Origin: Pseudomonas capeferrum
GTDB lineage: Bacteria > Pseudomonadota > Gammaproteobacteria > Pseudomonadales > Pseudomonadaceae
Direction of reading: 5' to 3'
DNA length: 64,000 bases
Assembly: GCF_013523055.1 (NCBI RefSeq)
Contig: NZ_JAAMQM010000004.1
Coordinates: 124,001 to 188,000, forward strand
Position numbers and translations under genes: made by a program. Below are positions 50,792 to 59,539 of the stretch, piece after piece. Numbering within the stretch: position 1 is the first letter of the stretch; each line of letters begins with the position of its first letter. Under the pieces are notes generated by a model. The model was not told where the DNA came from and searched no databases. It was given only the letters and a program-made list of their open reading frames with translations.

Positions 50792-51613
50792 ATGCGTATA
50801 TGCCGTCGTGCTTTAACCGTCCTTGCGCTCTCCCTGCCGCTCGCGGCCTGGGCCGAGATTCCCGTAGTTGATGACAACGCAGGCAATAGTGGCGCGAGCA
50901 GCTATCCGCCCGCGGGTTATGGCACGAACGGCGCCTATGCCGGGGGAGGGGTTTCGACCCCTGCCTCGGCACAGGGTCAGTTGTTCATGCAACTGCAACA
51001 GATGCAAGATCAGATTTCCCGGCAACAAGGCATCATCGAAGAGCTGCAGAATGATGTAGCCCGCATGAAACAGGAGAACCTGGAGCGTTACCAGGACCTG
51101 GATCGGCGTATCGGAACCGGTGTCGCCCCTGCCGCGGCACCACAGAATTCTCCTGCCGGTGGCGCGCCCGATGCCGCCACCGGTGCTGCTGCAGGCGCTG
51201 CTGCCCAACAGGCTGCAGCCAGCAGCGAACCGGGTGATCCAGCGAAAGAAAAGCTCTATTACGATGCAGCTTTCGACTTGATCAAGGCCAAGGACTTCGA
51301 CAAGGCCAGCCAAGCGTTCAATGCTTTCCTGCGCAAGTACCCCAACAGTCAGTACGCCGGCAATGCCCAGTACTGGTTGGGTGAAGTCAACCTGGCCAAG
51401 GGTGACCTGCAAGGTGCGGGTCAGGCCTTCGCCAAGGTCAGCCAGGTCTATCCGAAGCACAACAAGGTGCCTGACTCCTTGTACAAGCTGGCCGATGTAG
51501 AGCGCCGTCTCGGCCACTCGGACCGGGTCAAGGGCATACTGCAACAGGTTGTGACCCAATATCCGGGTACCTCCGCCGCACAGCTGGCTCAGCGCGACCT
51601 GCAAAGGCTCTAG
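50792..51613 (+). CDS. cpoB: Cell division coordinator CpoB (YbgF)
   Basis: Periplasmic TPR protein coordinating PBP1B peptidoglycan synthesis with Tol-Pal constriction. The 273-residue precursor has a signal peptide to ~residue 21 (LPLAAWA), a Gln-rich coiled coil at ~63-100 (FMQLQQMQDQISRQQ...), an Ala/Pro linker and C-terminal TPR repeats (~150-273). It ends the ybgC-tolQRAB-pal operon and is followed by a terminator. Confidence 0.96.
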   Translation: MRICRRALTVLALSLPLAAWAEIPVVDDNAGNSGASSYPPAGYGTNGAYAGGGVSTPASAQGQLFMQLQQMQDQISRQQGIIEELQNDVARMKQENLERYQDLDRRIGTGVAPAAAPQNSPAGGAPDAATGAAAGAAAQQAAASSEPGDPAKEKLYYDAAFDLIKAKDFDKASQAFNAFLRKYPNSQYAGNAQYWLGEVNLAKGDLQGAGQAFAKVSQVYPKHNKVPDSLYKLADVERRLGHSDRVKGILQQVVTQYPGTSAAQLAQRDLQRL

Positions 51614-51630
51614 TCTGGTCCAAAGAAATA

Positions 51631-51656
51631 AACCCGCGCTTGCCGCGGGTTTTTTC
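51631..51656 (+). terminator. tol-pal operon terminator
   Basis: AACCCGCG and CGCGGGTT form an 8-bp stem with a five-base loop and then TTTTT. It separates the tol-pal operon from queE. Confidence 0.9.
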
Positions 51657-51771
51657 GTTAGAATCCTTGCCCTTTTTCACGAACGCTGTCGCGGATAACG
51701 CTTTGTCGAGTTCGCGCCAGTGCCTGACGGAGGCGGACGGCCTGTTCAGCCGTTACGCCCGTGGCGACTCT

Positions 51772-52419
51772 ATGCAAGATACATTACGCATCACAGAAGT
51801 CTTTTACTCCTTGCAGGGTGAGACACGAACAGCCGGGCTGCCTACGGTATTCGTGCGCCTGACCGGCTGCCCCCTGCGCTGCCAATATTGCGACAGTGCC
51901 TATGCCTTCAGTGGCGGCACAGTCCGTACCCTCGATTCCATCATCGAGCAGGTGGTCGGTTTTCGCCCGCGCTATGTATGCGTCACCGGTGGCGAGCCCT
52001 TGGCGCAGCCCAATGCGCTTCCATTGCTGCAGCGGTTGTGCGACGCAGGTTTCGAGGTCTCGCTGGAAACCAGCGGTGCCTTGGATATCTCCGCGACGGA
52101 CACGCGCGTCAGTCGCGTGGTCGACCTCAAGACTCCGGGTTCCGCGGAAGTGCACCGCAACCGCTATGAAAACATCGAGCACCTGACGCGTAATGATCAG
52201 GTGAAGTTCGTCATTTGTTCCCGTGAGGATTACGACTGGGCAGTTTCCAAGCTGATTCAGTACAACCTTGCCGAGCGTGCGGGCGAAGTGCTGTTTTCCC
52301 CGAGCCACCATCAAGTCAATGCCAGTGAGCTGGCCGATTGGATCGTTGCCGACAATCTTCCCGTGCGTTTCCAGCTGCAGCTGCACAAGCTGCTGTGGAA
52401 TGACGAACCAGGGCGCTGA
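51772..52419 (+). CDS. queE: 7-carboxy-7-deazaguanine synthase QueE
   Basis: Radical-SAM enzyme of the queuosine/deazaguanine pathway: converts carboxy-tetrahydropterin to 7-carboxy-7-deazaguanine. The 215-residue protein has the radical-SAM cysteines in CPLRCQYCD and the SLQGETRTAGLP and VCVTGGEPLAQ segments. I chose ATG 51772 (MQDTLRITEVFYSLQGE). queC follows 15 bp later. Confidence 0.96.
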   Translation: MQDTLRITEVFYSLQGETRTAGLPTVFVRLTGCPLRCQYCDSAYAFSGGTVRTLDSIIEQVVGFRPRYVCVTGGEPLAQPNALPLLQRLCDAGFEVSLETSGALDISATDTRVSRVVDLKTPGSAEVHRNRYENIEHLTRNDQVKFVICSREDYDWAVSKLIQYNLAERAGEVLFSPSHHQVNASELADWIVADNLPVRFQLQLHKLLWNDEPGR

Positions 52420-52434
52420 TCGAGGAGTATGAAC

Positions 52435-53109
52435 ATGAGTGAAAAACGTGCGGTAATCCTGCTGTCGGGCGGGCTTGACTCGGCAACGGTCGTTGCCATG
52501 GCCAAGGCCGAAGGCTACAGCTGCCATACCATGAGTTTCGACTACGGTCAGCGTCATCGTGCCGAACTGGATGCCGCCGCGCGCGTGGCGCGAGACCTGG
52601 GCGTGGTCGAGCACAAGGTCATCGGTCTCAATCTCGATGGCATCGGTGGCTCGGCGCTGACCGATAGCAGCATCGATGTGCCAGAGACGCCAGGAGAAGG
52701 TATCCCGGTGACCTACGTGCCGGCGCGCAATACCGTGTTCCTGTCCTTGGCGCTTGGCTGGGCCGAAGTGCTCGAGGCTCGTGACATCTTCATTGGCGTG
52801 AATGCGGTGGACTACTCCGGTTATCCCGACTGCAGGCCCGAGTTCGTCGAAGCGTTCGAGCGCATGGCCAACCTTGCGACCAAGGCCGGCGTGGAGGGGC
52901 AGGGCTTCCAGATCCAGGCGCCATTGCAGAACATGAGCAAGGCGCAGATCATCCAGGCCGGTATCGCCCGCGGTGTGGATTACGGCCTGACTGTCTCTTG
53001 CTACCAGGCCGATGATCAAGGTCGCGCTTGTGGCAAGTGCGACAGCTGCCGCCTGCGCGCGGAAGGCTTCAAGGCGGCCGGTGTAGAGGACCCGACACGG
53101 TATTTTTGA
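52435..53109 (+). CDS. queC: 7-cyano-7-deazaguanine synthase QueC
   Basis: ATP-dependent enzyme that turns QueE product into preQ0. The 224-residue protein has the PP-loop [10 protein letters not shown] and a zinc site CGKCDSC near the C-terminus. I chose ATG 52435, with GAGGAG at 52422-52427; ATG 52429 is only one base from that site. tRNA-Lys follows. Confidence 0.96.
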   Translation: MSEKRAVILLSGGLDSATVVAMAKAEGYSCHTMSFDYGQRHRAELDAAARVARDLGVVEHKVIGLNLDGIGGSALTDSSIDVPETPGEGIPVTYVPARNTVFLSLALGWAEVLEARDIFIGVNAVDYSGYPDCRPEFVEAFERMANLATKAGVEGQGFQIQAPLQNMSKAQIIQAGIARGVDYGLTVSCYQADDQGRACGKCDSCRLRAEGFKAAGVEDPTRYF

Positions 53110-53127
53110 TTTTTTTGCAGTAGGGTG

Positions 53128-53155
53128 TTGATTTCCCGTTAGAAATCAGTATTAT
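53128..53155 (+). promoter_or_regulatory. Promoter of tRNA-Lys
   Basis: TTGATT (53128-53133) and TATTAT (53150-53155) are separated by 16 bp, with initiation expected a few bases before 53169. Confidence 0.78.
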
Positions 53156-53168
53156 ACGCGCATCCAAC

Positions 53169-53244
53169 GGGTCGTTAGCTCAGTTGGTAGAGCAGTTGGC
53201 TTTTAACCAATTGGTCGTAGGTTCGAATCCTACACGACCCACCA
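53169..53244 (+). tRNA. tRNA-Lys (UUU)
   Basis: 76 nt with encoded CCA. It begins GGGTCGTTAGCTCAG, has anticodon loop CTTTTAA (TTT) and ends CGACCCACCA. It is the lone tRNA downstream of queC, the same locus that serves as integration site for pKLC102/PAPI-type elements in P. aeruginosa. Confidence 0.98.
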
Positions 53245-53353
53245 AATATGATCGGAGTGTGAGTCTAGAACGGGTATTTTTGATAGTGCCTTCGTACTGG
53301 GTTTGCAGCCGTTTGTGGCGAACATTAGATCCGTTTGCCATGATGTCAATATG

Positions 53354-53390
53354 AAAAAGCCCGCCTTCTGTTGCAGAAGGCGGGCTTTTT
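53354..53390. terminator. Bidirectional terminator after tRNA-Lys
   Basis: GCCCGCCTTCTG and CAGAAGGCGGGC form a 12-bp stem with a TTG loop, flanked by A5 on the left and T5 on the right. Confidence 0.92.
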
Positions 53391-53498
53391 CATCTCTTGG
53401 ATCCCATTCTGACGGCCGGGTTCGGGGGCATCCTGCTGCTCATCCTCAGCAAACATGGCCGTACCATCAAGGTGTTACGAGAGGTCTTTCCCGCTGGC

Positions 53499-53690
53499 TT
53501 AGCGCTCTAATGGCCCCTGATACAGAAGCTTGAACTGCTGTCTGGACATGGAAGCCCTGTGCCATATGTTTTCCAGGAGCTGCTGGCGACGGGACGTATT
53601 TAGCAGGTCTTGGCTGCGTGCCGGGGCAACATAGCCCGTCGAAGACAGTTGTTCCTTGGTCGGACGCTTTCTTATGAGCCATGAAAGCAT
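53499..53690 (-). pseudogene. Remnant of an integrative-element MobH-type relaxase (N-terminus only)
   Basis: About 63 codons that read MLSWLIRKRPTKEQL, then a short linker, then SQDLLNTSRRQQLLENIWHRASMSR, then QQFKLLYQGPLER and a stop. The latter half closely resembles the start of the TraI_2/MobH relaxases of PFGI-1/pKLC102-class integrating elements (pattern L..PRRQ.LL..IWQRTS.SR..F..LY..PLERYAELVQ). The frame breaks exactly where PLERYAELV should continue, and no HD domain follows. It lies 250 bp from tRNA-Lys. I interpret it as the scar of a lost or decayed integrative element. Recognised from memory of the family, not a search. Confidence 0.68.
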
Positions 53691-53971
53691 GGGTTGCTCC
53701 ACGAATTGGTCATGGAGCGGGCTTTTCCGCTAAAGGCGGAGTGACATCAAGAGAAAAGCAACACCGGGATCGGATGATATTTCTGGGTGATGTGCCGTTA
53801 TCGGCCTGGAAATTGGATGCTGAGCAGAGCAAGACATCACCCCGGCAGCCTGCGAGAGCTACGCTTTCGCAGGGTAATTTTTATTTTATCTGTATCGGGT
53901 GTTGGCCTGCCGCCCAAGGCAGGCCAGCAGGCTGCAGGTATGGATACGGGCGTTGGTACGATGGCGCGAGG

Positions 53972-55009
53972 CTACTGCGCCGCCCAGGCAATGAAGCGTT
54001 GTTCCAGCGCCTCGCCATAGTCGGCCCAGAAGACCGTGTCGTTCTGCACCTGCTGGGCGATTCGCGCTGGGGTATTGGGCAGGTTGGCCGCGATCGAAGG
54101 ATCCAGTAGCGGGATTGCCGCGAGCGTCGCCGGCCCGTAGGCGATTGCTTGGGCAAAGTGCTGTTGTTGCGCTGTGGCGAGGGTGAACTGGATGAATTTG
54201 TGGGCTTGGTCCAGATGCTTGGAGCCCTTGGGGATGGCCCAGGCATCGAAGTCATAGATGCCACCGTTCCAGACCACACGCAAGTTGCTGTCTTTCTGCG
54301 CGGCGATGATTCGCCCGCTGTAACCCGCACTCATGACCACATCACCGGAGGCCAGATACTGCGCTGGCTGCGCGCCGGCTTCCCACCACTGGATCGATGG
54401 CTTGATCTGATCAAGCTTGGCGAACGCGCGGTCTTGTCCGGCCTGGGAGGCAAGTACCTTGTACACGTCCGCTGGCGCTACGCCGTCGGCCATAAGGGCA
54501 AATTCGAGGCTGAACTTGGCCGACTTACGCAGGCCACGCTTGCCCGGATATTTCTTCAGATCCCAGAAGTCCACCCACCCGGTTGGCGCGGTGGCGAGCT
54601 TGTCGGCGTTGTAGGCCAGGATCGTCGACCAGATGAAGAAACCCACCCCGCAGGGGTGGATAGCGCCTTTGAGATACTGTTCCGGCGCGCCAAGCAGATC
54701 CGGCGGTAGAGGTTCGAACAGGCCCTCTTCACAGCCGCGTGACAGCTCCGGCAGTTCGACCTCTACTACGTCCCAGTTGACGCTGTGGGTGTCGACCATG
54801 ACCTTGAGCTTGGCCATTTCGCCGTTGTATTCGCCGGCAATGATCTTGCCGCCCCCTTGCGCCTCCCAGGGCTTATAGAACGCCTGAGCTTGCGCTACCT
54901 TGTTGGTCCCGCCAAACGAGATGACTGTCAAACCATCGTCTGCCCACGTACTCGGAACGGCCAATGCGGCCAATGCGACTGTCAAAGCCTTGCCAATAGT
55001 GTGCATCAT
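53972..55009 (-). CDS. ABC transporter substrate-binding protein (PotD/type-II periplasmic family), orphan
   Basis: A 345-residue exported protein: signal peptide to ~residue 23 (PSTWA), then a two-lobed SBP of the spermidine/putrescine/iron-type family, with AYNADKLATAPTGWVDFWDLKKYPGKRGL and VMSAGYSGRI segments. No permease or ATPase is adjacent, so its transporter is elsewhere or it acts as a sensor. It is transcribed in the same direction as the dehydrogenase gene 102 bp upstream. The ligand is unknown; the PotD-like features suggest a polyamine or amino acid derivative. Confidence 0.85.
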   Translation of the reverse strand: MMHTIGKALTVALAALAVPSTWADDGLTVISFGGTNKVAQAQAFYKPWEAQGGGKIIAGEYNGEMAKLKVMVDTHSVNWDVVEVELPELSRGCEEGLFEPLPPDLLGAPEQYLKGAIHPCGVGFFIWSTILAYNADKLATAPTGWVDFWDLKKYPGKRGLRKSAKFSLEFALMADGVAPADVYKVLASQAGQDRAFAKLDQIKPSIQWWEAGAQPAQYLASGDVVMSAGYSGRIIAAQKDSNLRVVWNGGIYDFDAWAIPKGSKHLDQAHKFIQFTLATAQQQHFAQAIAYGPATLAAIPLLDPSIAANLPNTPARIAQQVQNDTVFWADYGEALEQRFIAWAAQ

Positions 55010-55111
55010 GACGCTCCTGCTGGTGTTGTATATCCGCGCGCCCGAGCAGCGCGCGGGAAAAGGGGGCGGTATACGGAAGCTGCCGGTTCTAGCGACCGGC
55101 GTCGGCGCAGG

Positions 55112-56221
55112 TCAGTCGACGACGGTGTCGGTCCAGTCGATCTGCAGTTCGCCGTAGGTCTTGATCAGCTCAAGCATGTGATTCGGGTCGAACAACAACT
55201 CTGAAGGCACCACGCCGCTGAGAGGACTCGTCAGGCCCGCGAGCATCTGCGCCTGGACCGCAGCGCATAGGCCGGTCATCCGGCTCATGGCTTCCTCACC
55301 CCAGCTTTGTGGGCCGCGGATCGTATAGCGGCGCACGACGGTATTGCCGTTGAGCGGCCCGCTGGCTTCAAAGACCGCCGCTGAGTGCTCTGGCCATCCA
55401 AACTGATGCCGTCCGCCCTGTTGAGCCCATATTTGTGCTTTGGTCTGTTCAATGGTGTCGGCTTCGAGCAGGCCGTAGCTGTTGAGGATGCGAAACTCTT
55501 CCATCAATTCGCGCTGCCAGGTGCCACGCACGGAGCAATAGCGAAGCGAAGGAAAACTTCGGGGCAGATCGGTCACTTCCGGGTGAGGAACGAAATACAC
55601 CCGCTGCTCGCCAATAGCTCCACCGAAATCGACCAATCGTGAACCTTCCATGAAGCCAGCGGGGCGCCACCGCCCGTTGAGGAAGTAACCTCGCTCAGGG
55701 CAGTGGTTGGCCAATTCCCATGTGATGGTGTCTAGTCCTCCGCGCGTAGGTGCAGGGCTGCGGAAAGACACCCAGTAGATATGATATTCGTGCAGCTCGC
55801 CGAAGGCCCTTGACGCATGCTGCGCCAGAATATTTGCCAATCCGGGTGACAAACCCAGGCCGGCCACTGCGATCACGCCGTTTTGCCTGGCGCGGTGATC
55901 ATTGCTGCCATCATCATGAGCAGAGATCAGGTTGGCGTAGCGTGCGTTGGCCTGCATGGCCAGGTCGAATACAGCCTGGCTACCGAAGCTGGTGCAGTCC
56001 ATGACCAGGTCCGCCCCTCGGGCAGCCTGGGCCAGTGCAGCCGGGTCTGCGGCGTTCGGGACCTGTGACAGCCCTGGCCGGCTGATGGCCGCTACTAGGT
56101 CACATGCCCGTTGCTCGTTGAGGTCGGCAATCAGTAGTTGTTCGACATCCTTCGCCACAGCCAGACCTCTTGATACCCACTGTCCGACTTGGCCGGCGCC
56201 ACCTATGACGAGAATTTTCAT
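55112..56221 (-). CDS. Saccharopine dehydrogenase-like NAD(P)-dependent oxidoreductase
   Basis: A 369-residue protein with an N-terminal Rossmann fold (MKILVIGGAGQVGQW; second block LLIADLNE) and a saccharopine-dehydrogenase-type C-terminal domain (GLGLSPGLANILAQ; WSFRSPAP-like region). I chose ATG 56221 with AGAGGAAC upstream. The family includes lysine, spermidine and carboxynorspermidine dehydrogenases; the substrate here is not determined. The gene is divergent from a PucR-family regulator 318 bp away and lies upstream of the orphan SBP gene. Confidence 0.85.
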   Translation of the reverse strand: MKILVIGGAGQVGQWVSRGLAVAKDVEQLLIADLNEQRACDLVAAISRPGLSQVPNAADPAALAQAARGADLVMDCTSFGSQAVFDLAMQANARYANLISAHDDGSNDHRARQNGVIAVAGLGLSPGLANILAQHASRAFGELHEYHIYWVSFRSPAPTRGGLDTITWELANHCPERGYFLNGRWRPAGFMEGSRLVDFGGAIGEQRVYFVPHPEVTDLPRSFPSLRYCSVRGTWQRELMEEFRILNSYGLLEADTIEQTKAQIWAQQGGRHQFGWPEHSAAVFEASGPLNGNTVVRRYTIRGPQSWGEEAMSRMTGLCAAVQAQMLAGLTSPLSGVVPSELLFDPNHMLELIKTYGELQIDWTDTVVD

Positions 56222-56539
56222 ATGTTCCTCTTGTTGGTCAGTGTCGTTGTGCAAGGTGGTCAACACCCTTCGGTCCTCCTTCAAAGCGTCCAGCAGCCTG
56301 CGCAGGTTGACGCTGAGGGGATGTTCACCACTCACGGCACCTTGAACAATTCGGTGATCGTAATAATTGGATCATGAGCATTGGACGATGGTACAAACGC
56401 CGCTGCAGCCGCGGTTTTACCGCCGTAGGTGTCCGAATCGATTGGGCAAGTGTTTGATCGTAAGATGAGCGCTTATGGCTATTTTCAGGCATGACAATGC
56501 CTTTGGTTCTTCCACCAGACTTCCTGGAGTAGCGCGCCA
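56222..56539. other. 318-bp divergent control region
   Basis: It lies between the dehydrogenase (minus) and PucR-family regulator (plus) and should hold both promoters. GGAG at 56526-56529 serves the regulator. The middle (56340-56380) is AT-rich. I see no terminator or clear palindromic operator. Confidence 0.5.
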
Positions 56540-58030
56540 ATGTCCTTGCGCATCAATGATCTTCTGCGTGCTCCACAGCTGTGCACTCGATTGGTGAGTG
56601 GCGGGGCAGGCTGCGATAACGTCATCGGCTGGGCGCACGTCTGCGAACTCGCGGACCCGGCAAAGTGGTTAAGCGCAAGGGATCTGTTGATGACCATCGG
56701 GATCGGCATCCCTTTGGACTACCAAGCACAGTTTGAATACGTGCAGCGCCTTTCAGATGCGGGTTTGGCCGGAATCGTGATTGGCGAAAACCCGCATGCG
56801 CCGACGGAACTGAGTGGTGTCTTCGATAGTTCGGAGCGATTCGGCTTCCCGGTCTTGATGACTGCGTATGGAGTGCCCTTTACAGCGATTGCCAAGGCGA
56901 TAGCGCAAGAGGGCCAGCATCGCGATTTCGAGCGTCGTCAACGCATGGCCAGGATCTACGAGAGCGCTCGGGCCAACCTGCTGGGGCTCGCTCTGCCTCA
57001 GTTGCTCGAGCGCCTGGAGCAAGACGTGGATGCCTCTTTATGGGTGGTCGACTCCATGACGGTTGAGCCGTGGGTCAAAGGGTTGCCGTCTCTGCCGCTC
57101 TCCTGCCAACCTTCCGTGGCGAGATTGCCGCCCAGGCCCCACTGCGGTACGGACACTGTCCACAAAGTGCGAGTGGTTGACGATACCTTCTGGGTCGCAG
57201 GTATCCCTGAGCATGACGACTGCATACTGGTCTGCCGCACCTCTTCGCCGTGCGACTACCTCGTACTGCAGCATATCGTTGCGGTGCTCGGGCTCGAAAT
57301 ATCAAGGCTGCACGTCGCTCATGAGCGAAGGATGAAGGTTGGCAGGGAGTTGCTCGAAGGCTTGCTCCGACAGGAGCTGACGGCGTCCCGACTCGAAGAG
57401 GCGCTTGAAGCACTGGCGATGCGGCTCGACAACGCAGTGTTGGCGGTGACTCGACTTGAGCATGCATCGCTGGCCCTGTTCCACTCTACGGTGCGACGGC
57501 AGGTTGTGCCTGTCGCAAGTGTCACCATAGGCGAGGAGCTGTTACTGCTCTTGAACCTCGACCACGCCTGTAAAATTCAGACCTGCCTCGGCTCTGCGCT
57601 CGGTGTAAGCGGCATCATTCATACGCCAGGCAGGGCAGCAGAAGCGTTAAGGGAGTCAAGATTGGCGCTTGCACACACCGATGGCGAGCGCCCCATCGTC
57701 AGCTACGGACTGATCTCAGGCGGCTCGCCATGGTTGCCTCAGAGCGTGGAAAGCGCTACCAGGACCTATCAGCAGGTACTGGGCAAGGTCTGCGCGTACG
57801 ATGAACAGCAAGGACGGGTGTTGTTACACACCTTGAACGTATTCCTGAGCAACAACCGGTCCTGGCTCAAATCCGCCAAGTTGCTGCATATTCATAAGCA
57901 GACACTGGTGTACCGAATCAAGAAAATAGAAGAACTGACAGGGCGCTCGCTAAGTGATACCGAGGATGTGTCCGTCCTGTGGCTCGCGCTCAAGGCATCC
58001 TCGATGTGCGGTTCTGAATGGCCAGCCTGA
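56540..58030 (+). CDS. PucR-family transcriptional regulator
   Basis: A 496-residue regulator with an N-terminal PucR ligand-sensing domain (residues ~5-125, motifs VIGWAHVCELADPAKWLSARDLLMT and GIVIGENPH) and a C-terminal PucR-type HTH (~430-480: VFLSNNRSWLKSAKLLHIHKQTLVYRIKKIEELTGRSL). Such proteins typically activate a divergent catabolic gene in response to a purine, amino acid or polyamine. It probably controls the divergent dehydrogenase and SBP genes. The inducer is not known. Confidence 0.9.
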   Translation: MSLRINDLLRAPQLCTRLVSGGAGCDNVIGWAHVCELADPAKWLSARDLLMTIGIGIPLDYQAQFEYVQRLSDAGLAGIVIGENPHAPTELSGVFDSSERFGFPVLMTAYGVPFTAIAKAIAQEGQHRDFERRQRMARIYESARANLLGLALPQLLERLEQDVDASLWVVDSMTVEPWVKGLPSLPLSCQPSVARLPPRPHCGTDTVHKVRVVDDTFWVAGIPEHDDCILVCRTSSPCDYLVLQHIVAVLGLEISRLHVAHERRMKVGRELLEGLLRQELTASRLEEALEALAMRLDNAVLAVTRLEHASLALFHSTVRRQVVPVASVTIGEELLLLLNLDHACKIQTCLGSALGVSGIIHTPGRAAEALRESRLALAHTDGERPIVSYGLISGGSPWLPQSVESATRTYQQVLGKVCAYDEQQGRVLLHTLNVFLSNNRSWLKSAKLLHIHKQTLVYRIKKIEELTGRSLSDTEDVSVLWLALKASSMCGSEWPA

Positions 58031-58592
58031 TCAGGTCGCAGACTTCAAGATGTCTCGAAAGTTGGAAGGACCACCACACAGGCATCTGGGCACTTTTGCC
58101 AGCCAGGGATGTGAATGAAGTATTCCCCTCTGTGTCGGCCGGCGCCGGCAATTGGTACGGGCACTGCTGTGCCTTGGTCTGGTCGAGTTGGAGGGTGTCG
58201 AAGCTCACGTTTACTGCAGGTACTCCACAGAGCGCTATGACGACGTAACCACGTAGATATGAGTCTCGATGCGTGCCAACGACAGAACACCGTTGTTGCC
58301 CTCGTCAGCGCCTCCCACGGACCTGACCATTCCCGGGCGACGATGATCAAAGGCAGTGCAAACAAACCTGTGTCTGCAATCATCCCCAAATTTCGTTGTT
58401 AAATTCACCCGACAAGGAGTTAGGTAGTACTCAGGTAGTCACTGGTGCAGGGCTTTGGGCTTGGTCTCGTAGTTTTTCTGAATCACCGGGGTAAGGCCTA
58501 CACCTGTGCTTCGTTGCTATGAAAAGCATTTTTAAATCCGAATTTTCGCGTAAATTTAAGCCGTTTTCCTGCAGCAATCACTGACCATTCCG
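58031..58592. other. 562-bp stretch without a recognised gene
   Basis: It separates the PucR regulator from a glycosyltransferase pseudogene and is AT-rich at 58380-58420 and 58520-58570. A 114-codon minus-strand frame (58045-58389) has a hydrophobic start but no recognised family and no good ribosome-binding site. Possible decayed coding DNA, but I cannot identify it. Confidence 0.45.
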
Positions 58593-59453
58593 ATGCAGGC
58601 TCCTGCTTCAAAGCACAGAGAAAGGCATCCAGTCGCGATGACTAAAGGAGCCATTCAGCCGCAGCCCACGCTAGCCGAACTGTCACTCTTGGTGTCAATA
58701 ATCGCGCCTTGCTACAACGCCGAGAAATATCTCGGAGCTGCCTTGCAAAGTATTTTTGCCCAGGACTACCCGAATTATGAGGTCATCATCGTCGATGACG
58801 GCTCGACCGACCGCAGCGTGGAAATGCTCGGGGCGCTGCAGAAAACCCACGATTTACAGCTGCTGACCCAGGCGAATCAAGGTGTCAGCGCTGCGCTCAA
58901 TACTGGACTGTAATATGCCAAGGGTGTTTACGTGGCGACGCACGATCTGGACGACATCATGCTGCCCCACTCCATCAGTGTCAGGGCGCGTTACCTTGAT
59001 GAGCACCCGCGAGTGGGTTGTGTCGGCGCCTGATCACCTACATGGATTACGAGGCCGCGATGTCAAGACGCAGCGGCGCAGTGAAATCCACACTCACACC
59101 TTCGATGAGATTCTTGCCGGCGGTGTAGTGATCGGTGCGCCAGGCGCACTGTACCGCAGGAAGCCCTGCGCGCGGCCGGCTTGTACGATCCTGCAATCAA
59201 GGTGCAGGATTTTCCGATGACGCTGCGTATCGCCAACCAGGGCTACCAGATCCACGAGTTGCCGGTGTGCGTGACGCGTTACCGCGGCAACCCCTGCAAG
59301 TTCATTCGCTGGCGCTTCGAAGAGGAGGTGCGCGAACTGCTGCTCGAGGCCGCTTGGTGGGACTGGTTGATCGAGGAGGTCAAAGCGGTTTCCAGGCAGC
59401 TGTGCAGTTGCGACCTGAAAGGTTTCGTCGCCTACCTCAAGACGCGCAGGTAG
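58593..59453 (+). pseudogene. Family 2 glycosyltransferase pseudogene
   Basis: The 5' part encodes a GT-A fold start (VSIIAPCYNAEKYL, DYPNYEVIIVDDGSTDRS), then a TAA at 58911-58913. The same frame continues YAKGVYVATHDLDDIMLPHSISVR with the Asp-x-Asp region before TGA at 59031. The product then resumes in other frames: EIHTHTFDEILAGGVVIGAPGALYRR, and after another shift YDPAIKVQDFPMTLRIANQGYQIHELPV to 59453. Reading the whole needs one nonsense repair and at least three single-base insertions (near 59029, 59053 and 59160). All three apparent losses are in G or C runs. It makes no functional enzyme as read. Confidence 0.88.
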
Positions 59454-59539
59454 CGCCCGACAGTGGTACCCTTGACGTCCCGCGCGGATTCGCTGTGGCG
59501 GCTGCGCTTCACCTTCTATGGACAGCAATCGGTTTATTC

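Noticed and set aside
58045-58389. 114-codon minus-strand frame between PucR gene and glycosyltransferase pseudogene
   Set aside because: Hydrophobic start resembles part of a membrane protein, but no family, no ribosome-binding site and composition unlike neighbouring genes.
53245-59453. Intact genomic island, prophage or defence cluster after tRNA-Lys
   Set aside because: I see no integrase, no copy of the tRNA 3' end as attR, and no defence or phage genes. Only a relaxase fragment and decayed genes remain.
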